From positions 1-19,632 of the forward strand of contig JBBRHH010000040.1 of assembly GCA_038222915.1 (NCBI GenBank): a DNA stretch of 19,632 nt, read 5' to 3'. Both the position numbers and the translations under genes were made by a program. Positions 1 through 6,192 of this stretch are shown here, in pieces (the first letter of the stretch is position 1; each line of letters starts with the position of its first letter). This stretch comes from JBBRHH01 sp038222915 (GTDB lineage Bacteria; Planctomycetota; Phycisphaerae; Tepidisphaerales; Tepidisphaeraceae). The notes below the pieces were generated by a model that worked only from the letters and a program-made list of their open reading frames with translations, was not told the origin of the DNA and did not search any database.

Positions 1-19
1 GATCGGTCTCGCCCGGCAT
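1..19 (-). CDS. 5' end of an unidentified gene running off the left edge
   Basis: An ATG on the minus strand at 19-17 opens a frame reading MPGETD before the window ends. It is preceded by a strong Shine-Dalgarno, AAGGGAG, five bases upstream of the ATG (minus strand of about 25-31). It lies about 120 bases downstream of the uvrC stop on the same strand, so it may be cotranscribed with uvrC. Only six codons are visible, so no function can be given. The call rests on the ribosome binding site and context alone. Confidence 0.45.
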
Positions 20-138
20 TGGCACTCCCTTGCAGGGTCCAGGCGATCTTCCATGAACGGCGCTTCGATACAGCCCGAATCGCCGCGATCGCGTGAATCG
101 GGCGAAATACTACGCAGGGGCGCTCGCGCGTGCAATCG

Positions 139-1629
139 TCACGATTCGAGAGCGTCTTCCGGATCGACGCCGGCCGGCGCAGGATCGGCCGGCTCCTCGG
201 TCGCCGGTTGCAGGATCGGAAGACTCGCGAGCGTCGAAAGCGGCATCTCCGCTGTCGCGTCCACCGCCTTCGACCGCCTTTTTCGCGGCGGCCGCCTCCC
301 CTGCTTCACGTCCTCTTCCAACTGGCTCTTGCGCCGCAAGATGTGGTGGTAGTGCTGCGCAAATCGATGCGCCTCGTCCCGAATGTATTGCAGCAACTTC
401 AGGCCATTGTGATTTCGCGCCAGCCGGATCGGGGCGGCCTTCGCCTGCACATAAATCAGCTCTTCCTTCTTCGCCAGCGAAACCACCATCGGCGGCTTAA
501 TCGTCATGTCCTTGAACACGTCGAGGGCCGCACGCAATTGGCCAAGTCCCCCGTCAATCAGAATCACATCCGGATATAGTTCGTTCGACTGCCCGGCCTC
601 GCGATACCGCCGCGACACAACCTCCTGCAGCGATAGATAATCGTTGTTCCCCTGCCCATGGCTGATCTTGTACCGCCGGTAACCATCCTTGAATGGCACC
701 CCGTCAATAAAACACACTTTCGAACCCACCATCTCGCCGCCCTGCAAATGTGCGATATCGATCCCCTCCACAATTCGCGGCGGCTCCGGCAGCGCCAGAG
801 CCTCCTGCAGCGCCGCCACGCCCTCCTGCGGCGCGGTTACAAAAGCCTCCGGCTGCCAATATTCCTGGTCCCCCTTCGCCGCACGATGACCAAGCGCGTT
901 CAACGCCTTAATCTCATCCCGCAGCCGCGCCGCCCGTTCGAATTGCAGCGCGGCCGACGCCTGCTTCATCTCCTTATCCAGTTCGCGGATCACCGCCACG
1001 CGATTCCCATCCAGAAACTTCAACAGCCGATTCACATCTTCGCGATAAGCGTGCTCCGGAATCTTGTCCGCACACGGCGCGGTGCACTGATGAATCGCGT
1101 AAAGCAGGCACGGCCTGAAGAACCGCTTCTTCGCATCGTCCTCGCGAATCTCCAGATGACACGTGCGAAACTTGAACGCACGCTGCAAATGCTGGACGGC
1201 CTCTTTCAGCGAATAAACACTGGTAAACGGCCCATACAGCTTCACCCCCTTAGTGCGCGGCTGGCGCGTGATGTACACGCCGGGATACTCATCGTCCGTC
1301 GTTACCATCAGGTACGGATAGGTCTTGTCATCCATCAGCCGCGCATTGAACTTCGGCTGAATGTCCTTGATCAGCCGGTTCTCGGCCAGCAGCGCCTCCA
1401 CTTCCGAATCGGTCTGAATCACCTCAAAATCCACCACCTGATCCCGCAACCCCGCCTTGCGCACCTCCAGCTTCGTCGCAGGCTGAAAGTACGAACTAAC
1501 ACGGTCGCGCAGCGAGGCCGACTTCCCCACATAAATCACCCGGCCTTTGTCATCCTTCATCAGGTAGACGCCCGGTGACTTGGGAAGGGCCTTCGCTTTC
1601 TCGTTGAGGTTGGTCAGGCGATCGTCCAT
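139..1629 (-). CDS. uvrC: UvrC, excinuclease ABC subunit C (compact form)
   Basis: UvrC makes the two incisions around a lesion bound by UvrAB in nucleotide excision repair. The 496-residue product has an N-terminal GIY-YIG nuclease (residues 16-98; GVYLMKDDKGRVIYVGKS, then R41 and E83). Four cysteines, C157, C174, C182 and C186, are placed like the iron-sulfur ligands of UvrC. A UVR motif spans about 205-243. The RNase H-like nuclease carries the expected acidic and His residues: D291 (GIDIAHLQG), D359 (LIDGGLGQL) and H421 (RDEAHRFA). The family is usually about 600 residues. Two parts are missing here: most of the segment between the UVR motif and the RNase H fold, and the C-terminal helix-hairpin-helix pair. 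A basic then Pro/Glu/Ala-rich tail (about 445-496) replaces the latter. No Shine-Dalgarno precedes the ATG, but MDDRLTNLNEKAKALPKSPG is a normal UvrC start. Confidence 0.95.
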   Translation of the reverse strand: MDDRLTNLNEKAKALPKSPGVYLMKDDKGRVIYVGKSASLRDRVSSYFQPATKLEVRKAGLRDQVVDFEVIQTDSEVEALLAENRLIKDIQPKFNARLMDDKTYPYLMVTTDDEYPGVYITRQPRTKGVKLYGPFTSVYSLKEAVQHLQRAFKFRTCHLEIREDDAKKRFFRPCLLYAIHQCTAPCADKIPEHAYREDVNRLLKFLDGNRVAVIRELDKEMKQASAALQFERAARLRDEIKALNALGHRAAKGDQEYWQPEAFVTAPQEGVAALQEALALPEPPRIVEGIDIAHLQGGEMVGSKVCFIDGVPFKDGYRRYKISHGQGNNDYLSLQEVVSRRYREAGQSNELYPDVILIDGGLGQLRAALDVFKDMTIKPPMVVSLAKKEELIYVQAKAAPIRLARNHNGLKLLQYIRDEAHRFAQHYHHILRRKSQLEEDVKQGRRPPRKRRSKAVDATAEMPLSTLASLPILQPATEEPADPAPAGVDPEDALES

Positions 1630-1646
1630 GATTGCTGCAAACGGGG

Positions 1647-1668
1647 GTTCGATCGTCGCTGATCGAAC
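1647..1668. promoter_or_regulatory. Perfect inverted repeat in the uvrC leader
   Basis: GTTCGATC and GATCGAAC form a perfect 8-base inverted repeat separated by GTCGCT. It lies between the putative uvrC -10 box (1683-1688) and the uvrC ATG (1629), just downstream of the expected transcription start. It could be an operator for a dimeric repressor or a short RNA hairpin. The repeat is seen directly; its role is inferred. Confidence 0.4.
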
Positions 1669-1682
1669 TCTTAAGTTGAAGA

Positions 1683-1688
1683 ATTATA
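1683..1688 (-). promoter_or_regulatory. Putative uvrC -10 box
   Basis: The minus strand reads a perfect TATAAT in the 82-base gap between the Uma2-like gene stop (1712) and the uvrC start (1629). Transcription would begin near 1676 and give a leader of about 47 bases. No good -35 box is visible at 16-18 bases. A perfect hexamer is uncommon by chance in sequence this GC-rich. Confidence 0.4.
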
Positions 1689-1711
1689 GCCTTGCAGAAG
1701 CGAGCCACGCG

Positions 1712-2362
1712 CTACCGAAGTTTAGAGATGAACATTCTCCATGCGCGGAACGCTTCAAACTCACCAACAGTTGGAAGCATCGCAAGAAATCCTGGGATTT
1801 CAGCCATGGGAAGAAATGGGAAGGCGCTGCTGGAGTTGGAACGCACGTATGTCCCATCAGCTTGAAGTAACAGCACACACAATTCGACGCCATTAAAGTG
1901 CCAGACTTCCGGTATTCGCAGTCCGGAAAGAACCGATAATTTGTCCGCGAGCGCGTTGGTCACTTCCACTTCCAGCGCGAGGTCCGGTGGCGGATCATTC
2001 GCCAGGTCCAGATCGAGTCTGCCACGGACTTCAGGTTCATGCTGGATGTAATAACATTCGTCGGGCTCCATTCCCTTTTTTAGATCTTTCCGTTTCCAGG
2101 TGGTCGAACCGAGCGAAAAAATTGGAATATCCAGTTCGGCTGAAACTGCTTCGATCATCCGCGCCAGCATCTTTTTGTACCACTCATGGTCTGTTCTTGG
2201 CGCCATCAGCGTCATCCTCCCAGTGTCATAAGTGATGTAAACACGTTGGCCGGAATCGTCCAGATCGTTTCGCAGTCGCTCGTAAGTATCCCAGGATATC
2301 CCTTCCAGCGTGAAAGGGACGGTAACATCGATCGTGGACGGAGGTGTGAGAAGTGTCGTCAT
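1712..2362 (-). CDS. Uma2-family (DUF820) putative endonuclease
   Basis: The 216-residue protein fits the Uma2/DUF820 family, small proteins with a PD-(D/E)XK nuclease-like fold that are abundant in Planctomycetota and Cyanobacteria and whose role is mostly unknown. Family marks are EPDECYYI (residues 99-106), PPDLALEVEV (125-134, with D127 and E131/E133 as candidate metal ligands), K141, and GLRIPEVWHFNG (147-158), matching the usual GVPEYW segment. The start is supported by GAGG six bases upstream of the ATG and a TATACT -10 box at 2385-2390. The gene reads visibly less GC-rich than its neighbours and sits alone between uvrC and hisA, so it could be a mobile paralog. No target or partner is evident. 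Confidence 0.8.
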   Translation of the reverse strand: MTTLLTPPSTIDVTVPFTLEGISWDTYERLRNDLDDSGQRVYITYDTGRMTLMAPRTDHEWYKKMLARMIEAVSAELDIPIFSLGSTTWKRKDLKKGMEPDECYYIQHEPEVRGRLDLDLANDPPPDLALEVEVTNALADKLSVLSGLRIPEVWHFNGVELCVLLLQADGTYVRSNSSSAFPFLPMAEIPGFLAMLPTVGEFEAFRAWRMFISKLR

Positions 2363-2384
2363 GTGTTACCTCGACTGGCCATGT

Positions 2385-2390
2385 AGTATA
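2385..2390 (-). promoter_or_regulatory. Putative -10 box of the Uma2-like gene
   Basis: The minus strand reads TATACT, one mismatch from TATAAT, 22 bases before the ATG at 2362. A GAGG ribosome binding site follows. No clear -35 box is seen. Confidence 0.3.
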
Positions 2391-2453
2391 GCCTATTCTA
2401 AGGGTTTTATCGTGACACGCGGCATCCGCCTTTGAACATTTAAGACTGCACTT

Positions 2454-3185
2454 ATGGAAATTCTCCCCAGCATCGACCTCCGCGACGGACGTGTGGTTCG
2501 CCTCCAGCAGGGCGACTACGGCCGCCAGATCAACTACGCCGCCGATCCCATCGAGACGGCCATCTCCTTCGCCGCCGCCGGCGCAAACTGGATGCACATC
2601 GTCGATCTCGATGGGGCCAAGGAAGGTTCGCCGCGCCAGCGTGATTTGATCGGCAAAATGATCGTCGCGTCAGGGCTGAAAGTTGAGGTCGGCGGCGGCA
2701 TCCGATCCACCGACGATGTGCGCCAACTACTCGACGCAGGCGCGGCCCGCGTCGTCATCGGCACCAAGGCCATGGAAGACTGGCCGTGGTTCGAAGCCAT
2801 GGTGAAAGACCCCGCCTTCGACAAAAAGCTCGTGCTGGCCGTGGACGCGAAGGAAGGCGTGATTGCTACCCGCGGTTGGACCGAATCCTCCGGCCGCCTC
2901 GCAACCGATGTCGCAAAAGCCGTCAGCGGATGGCCGATCGGCGCGATTCTCTACACCGACGTGAGCAAGGACGGCATGCTGCAAGGCCCAAACCTCGAAC
3001 ACACACGAAAGCTGGCTGAAGCGGGAGGCGTACCTGTGATCGCAAGCGGCGGCGTCGGCAGCATTGAACACATCCGCCAACTGCTCGATCTCCCCGTCTG
3101 GGGCGCGATCGTCGGCCGATCGTTGTACGAAGGAAAAGTGAATCTCGCCGAAGCGATTCGGTTAACGCGACAACACACTTCTTAG
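2454..3185 (+). CDS. hisA: HisA, phosphoribosylformimino-5-aminoimidazole carboxamide ribotide isomerase
   Basis: HisA catalyses the fourth step of histidine synthesis, an Amadori rearrangement of ProFAR to PRFAR, in the cytoplasm. The 243-residue (βα)8 barrel is of normal length. The catalytic aspartates are D8 (ILPSIDLRDG) and D131 (VLAVDAKEG). Phosphate-binding loops are GGGIRS (80-85) and ASGGVGS (197-203), followed by GRSLYEG. It stands apart from other his genes, with no hisH, hisF or hisB in the window. The stop codon overlaps the stop of the convergent BrkB-family gene by four bases, leaving no room for a separate terminator. No Shine-Dalgarno is obvious before the ATG at 2454. The related enzyme TrpF/PriA is possible but less likely, given the typical HisA N-terminus. 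Confidence 0.95.
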   Translation: MEILPSIDLRDGRVVRLQQGDYGRQINYAADPIETAISFAAAGANWMHIVDLDGAKEGSPRQRDLIGKMIVASGLKVEVGGGIRSTDDVRQLLDAGAARVVIGTKAMEDWPWFEAMVKDPAFDKKLVLAVDAKEGVIATRGWTESSGRLATDVAKAVSGWPIGAILYTDVSKDGMLQGPNLEHTRKLAEAGGVPVIASGGVGSIEHIRQLLDLPVWGAIVGRSLYEGKVNLAEAIRLTRQHTS

Positions 3186-4345
3186 GAATCGCCGCGGCTG
3201 CCGGCATTCCAGCCGCGCTCGAAGGCGCGAACCAGCGATCGGGGCTTCTGCCGCACAACGATGATCTTGCGCCGAACCACGTGCGGCGCTGGCTTCGTCC
3301 GGTACGGCAGCAATTTCCCAATCACCAGCCCCAAAAGAAGCGGCACAATCTTCGAGCCCGAGGATTTACCATGTAACTCCGCGGCATAAGGCGTCGGACA
3401 AGTCTCGGCCTCCATCTGCGCCGGCGTCTGCTGCGCCTCGCGCGCCGCCACCACTTCCGGCCTCGGAATCCCCTGCTGCTCCCGATCCTCTGACGTCACC
3501 TTAACCGCCCCCTCGGCCGGTTGCAGCGGATTGCCACCGTGCTTCGCCCACGCCTGCGTGAACTCCGCGCCCAGATAAAGGATCTGCGACGAGTAATAAA
3601 TAAAGATGAGCAGGGCCGCGAAAGAGCTTGCCGCCCCGTATGCAGAAGTCGCATGGCTCAGATACAACCCAAGCAGGAATTTTCCGAGGGTGAACAAAAC
3701 GCCCGTAAACGCGCCCCCAACCCACACGTCACGCCATCGAAGATGAACATCCGGGAGAACTTTGAAGATCGCGCCGAACAGCAAGGTCGAGACGACAACA
3801 GATAGGCCAAGTTCCAAAGCAGCGCCCACGGCGCCCGATCCGATGGCATGGGCCAATGCCTGCAAGATAGCGCTCACAGCGAGTGAGACAAGCAGAATAA
3901 ATGCGATGACCAGCACCATCGCAAACGACAGAAACCTGTTCTTGATCGTGACCCAGATGCTCGCCCGCGGGTCCGGTTTCACTTCCCACACGGTGTTCAG
4001 GCCACTCTGCAACTCGCCAAAAACCGTATAAGCGCCGACGCAGAGAACGATGATACTGATCGTGGTGGCAATAGCGCCCGCTCCGTGCTTCCCGGCAGCA
4101 TCCATCATCGACTGCACTTGATCGGCGGTACCCGGTCCAACGAACTTGGACAGTTGACCCTTGACCTGCTCCTGGTCCGACGCCTTGTTCCAAAGAACGC
4201 TGGCAATCTTCAAAATAAGCACCAGCACCGGCGCAATCGAAAACGCCGTGTAATAGGCCAACGCCGCCGACAATCGCGACACATTATCCGTGCTGTATTC
4301 CGAGAAAGTCTCTTTAATGATCGGCCAATACTCTTTTGACTGCAT
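3182..4345 (-). CDS. YihY/BrkB-family inner membrane protein
   Basis: This 387-residue polytopic membrane protein belongs to the YihY/virulence factor BrkB family, once misnamed RNase BN; its transport role remains unsettled. Family segments are DNVSRLSAALAYYTAFSIAP (residues 20-39), LNTVWEV near 115 and YGAASSFAALLIFIYYSSQILYLG around 237-260. About six membrane helices lie between 30 and 265. The family core ends near 275. A further 110 residues follow: a charged linker, one short hydrophobic stretch (KIVPLLLGLVIGKLL) and a very basic tail. The start is supported by GAAGGAG seven bases upstream of the ATG. It converges with hisA, the two stop codons overlapping by four bases. Confidence 0.88.
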   Translation of the reverse strand: MQSKEYWPIIKETFSEYSTDNVSRLSAALAYYTAFSIAPVLVLILKIASVLWNKASDQEQVKGQLSKFVGPGTADQVQSMMDAAGKHGAGAIATTISIIVLCVGAYTVFGELQSGLNTVWEVKPDPRASIWVTIKNRFLSFAMVLVIAFILLVSLAVSAILQALAHAIGSGAVGAALELGLSVVVSTLLFGAIFKVLPDVHLRWRDVWVGGAFTGVLFTLGKFLLGLYLSHATSAYGAASSFAALLIFIYYSSQILYLGAEFTQAWAKHGGNPLQPAEGAVKVTSEDREQQGIPRPEVVAAREAQQTPAQMEAETCPTPYAAELHGKSSGSKIVPLLLGLVIGKLLPYRTKPAPHVVRRKIIVVRQKPRSLVRAFERGWNAGSRGDS

Positions 4346-4415
4346 AACGCGACTCCTTCACCCGCGCGGAAGCAAGTGCAATGCCAAGACTTCGCAATGA
4401 GAGATGAGACACCAA

Positions 4416-5231
4416 CTATGGACGTGGCCACTGCTTCTGCATGAACCGCACGAACTGCGGAAGGCTCTCTTCGGGCTCCGGTGCAACTGTCGGATGCCAC
4501 CTCTTCTCCGTCTCCAGGCAGATCCAATCCTCGTACCCCGCCTCCCGGACCGCCCCGATGAGCTCGACCAGCGGCAACTCCCCTTCCCCGAGCAGCCGTG
4601 GCAAACTCTTCTCCCCCTCCCGCTTCCCATCTTTGATATGAATGTGCCGCAAAAATGGCTTCAGCAACTCGGCCGTCTTTGACGGCGCTTCCCCATGGTT
4701 ATACGGATGCTCCAGGTCCCACAGCACGCCAACGTCTTCCGGCGAGAACTCTCCCAGCAGGTCAAGCACACGCGGACTCGTCGACCAGTCGTCATGTGTC
4801 TCAATCAACGGCATGCAATTGTGCGGCGACGTAATCTTGACCAACTGCCGCAAGTGGCGTTGTGCCATCGACCGCGCTTCTTCAAAATTCATCCCCTTGG
4901 GAACACCGCCGCCGAAGATTCGTAAAAACCGCGTGTTTGTCTTCGCCGCCACCACCGCATACCGGTGGCATTCCTCCAGCATCATCTGCCATCGCTCCGC
5001 CGCGGGCGCAACCAGCGTGACGGAGGTCGCCAGGCAAGGGACCGCAATCTGGTGAGCGGCCAGCAGTTCCAGCGTTGAATCAACTTCAGAAGTGAACGAC
5101 GACAGACGCGTAATGTCGATCTCGGCGCCCACGCCGCGAAAGTCGACGCCCAGCTTATGCGCCGCCGCCGCGCCAACAATCTGTGGCAAGGTCCAATTCG
5201 GGCAGGCAAGCGTTGAAAAGCACAGTTGCAT
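4416..5231 (-). CDS. Sugar phosphate isomerase/epimerase-like TIM-barrel protein
   Basis: The 271-residue protein has the xylose isomerase-like/AP endonuclease 2 TIM-barrel fold used by many sugar isomerases and epimerases and by inosose dehydratases. Candidate divalent-metal ligands are E144 (LIETHDDW), D172 and H175 (WDLEHPYNHG), H198 (HIHIKD) and E240 (CLETEKRWH). These match the conserved Glu, Asp/His, His and Glu positions of the family. No signal peptide is visible, so it is probably cytoplasmic. The substrate cannot be told from sequence. The gene lies 70 bases downstream of the start of the BrkB-family gene on the same strand and diverges from the acetyltransferase gene. No clear Shine-Dalgarno precedes the ATG at 5231. 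Confidence 0.85.
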   Translation of the reverse strand: MQLCFSTLACPNWTLPQIVGAAAAHKLGVDFRGVGAEIDITRLSSFTSEVDSTLELLAAHQIAVPCLATSVTLVAPAAERWQMMLEECHRYAVVAAKTNTRFLRIFGGGVPKGMNFEEARSMAQRHLRQLVKITSPHNCMPLIETHDDWSTSPRVLDLLGEFSPEDVGVLWDLEHPYNHGEAPSKTAELLKPFLRHIHIKDGKREGEKSLPRLLGEGELPLVELIGAVREAGYEDWICLETEKRWHPTVAPEPEESLPQFVRFMQKQWPRP

Positions 5232-5284
5232 GGGCGAACACGCTAACCAGCACGGGATAACAGATCAATGTCCCTGCCGTTCGC

Positions 5285-5290
5285 TACAAT
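5285..5290 (+). promoter_or_regulatory. Putative -10 box of a leaderless GNAT transcript
   Basis: TACAAT, one mismatch from TATAAT, ends six bases before the ATG at 5297. With usual -10 spacing, transcription would start at or next to the A of the start codon. No ribosome binding site is seen before this ATG, which fits a leaderless message. No -35 match is found. Confidence 0.35.
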
Positions 5291-5296
5291 GAGCGA

Positions 5297-6112
5297 ATGT
5301 CGCTGCCGATCCTGCAATTCAAATCTGAGCCGTCCCCGCGCGACCTGCTCCGACTCTACGAAAAAGCCCGGCATCAATGGGTCGGCGCTTTGGCCGAGGA
5401 AGAAAATCTGCAGTGCGCCACCGCCTTGGTGAATCCAAGCCTCCCGCGTGTCCACGACGCCAATCACGTGCGCGACGTCGCGCTGCCCGCCGGCATGCGA
5501 CCCGCCGAAGCATTTGAAATAGTCGAGCATTATTTCGCGCAGAAAAGCGTTCGATGCTGGAAGTGGATCATGAACCCCTCCGCGCCCGCCGATCAAACGC
5601 TGCCAATGGCCGATCATCTCCTGGCCAACGGCTACACCCCGGAATCGGCCGACGTCCTCGCACTGCGTCATGTCACCCAATCGGCGATCCCGGAAACGCC
5701 CGCGCTCAAAATCATCCCGGCCCGTGCCAGCTTTCGCCACGCCCGCATCCTGGCCGAAGAACGTTCGGGCGACTGGAACGAGCCTCAGCTTGCCGACGCC
5801 TTCATGCTGCACCTCGACGAACCCCACTACGACGCACTGCTCGCCATCGACGGCACCGTTCCCGTCGCGACGGTGGGCGTGCTGAGCGTCGGCGACATCG
5901 GCCTGATCGAACCGCTCTACGTCAGTGACAAATATCGCCACCACGGCATTGGCCAAGCCATGATGGGGCGGGCCCTCGAAATCTGTGCCCGCTCACTCTT
6001 CAAGCGGGTCCTGCTCGCCGTCGCGCCTGGAAATACAACTGCGATCGCCCTCTACACGTCCCTCGGATTCGAAAAAATCGGCGCGAGTATCGATTACACG
6101 CTGGTGACATGA
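5297..6112 (+). CDS. GNAT-family N-acetyltransferase
   Basis: The 271-residue protein carries a C-terminal GNAT domain (about residues 135-270) that would transfer an acetyl group from acetyl-CoA to an amine. The acetyl-CoA pyrophosphate-binding motif is YRHHGIGQAMM, with R214 to G219 fitting the R/Q-x-x-G-x-G/A pattern. A typical motif B follows as NTTAIALYTSLGFEKIG (246-262). The N-terminal half (1-130) may be a diverged second GNAT-like domain but lacks the motif. The substrate is unknown. The start lacks a Shine-Dalgarno and lies six bases after a TACAAT box. The transporter gene starts about 80 bases downstream on the same strand. Confidence 0.85.
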   Translation: MSLPILQFKSEPSPRDLLRLYEKARHQWVGALAEEENLQCATALVNPSLPRVHDANHVRDVALPAGMRPAEAFEIVEHYFAQKSVRCWKWIMNPSAPADQTLPMADHLLANGYTPESADVLALRHVTQSAIPETPALKIIPARASFRHARILAEERSGDWNEPQLADAFMLHLDEPHYDALLAIDGTVPVATVGVLSVGDIGLIEPLYVSDKYRHHGIGQAMMGRALEICARSLFKRVLLAVAPGNTTAIALYTSLGFEKIGASIDYTLVT

Positions 6113-6192
6113 TCGCGTGCTCGCGAATATTCTTGACGTAGCCCATCCAGCGATCGTGCCCTACAGTGACGTCGGTAGTTTTCCGGAGATCT

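Noticed and set aside
73..103. GCCCGA/TCGGGC hairpin downstream of uvrC as a terminator
   Set aside because: The stem has only six pairs with a large loop, and no T-run follows on the minus strand. A well-placed gene start follows instead.
658..1578. A 306-codon plus-strand frame opposite uvrC
   Set aside because: The product is Arg/Leu/His-rich and mirrors a clearly conserved uvrC. It has no domain and no ribosome binding site.
6133..6167. TTGACG followed by TACAGT as a promoter for the transporter gene
   Set aside because: The spacing between boxes is 23 bases, too long for a standard sigma-70 promoter. The TACAGT alone is weak.
6166..6192. A GTG nine codons upstream as the start of the AI-2E-family transporter
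   Set aside because: No ribosome binding site precedes the GTG, while the ATG at 6193 has CCGGAG at suitable spacing. It cannot be excluded entirely.
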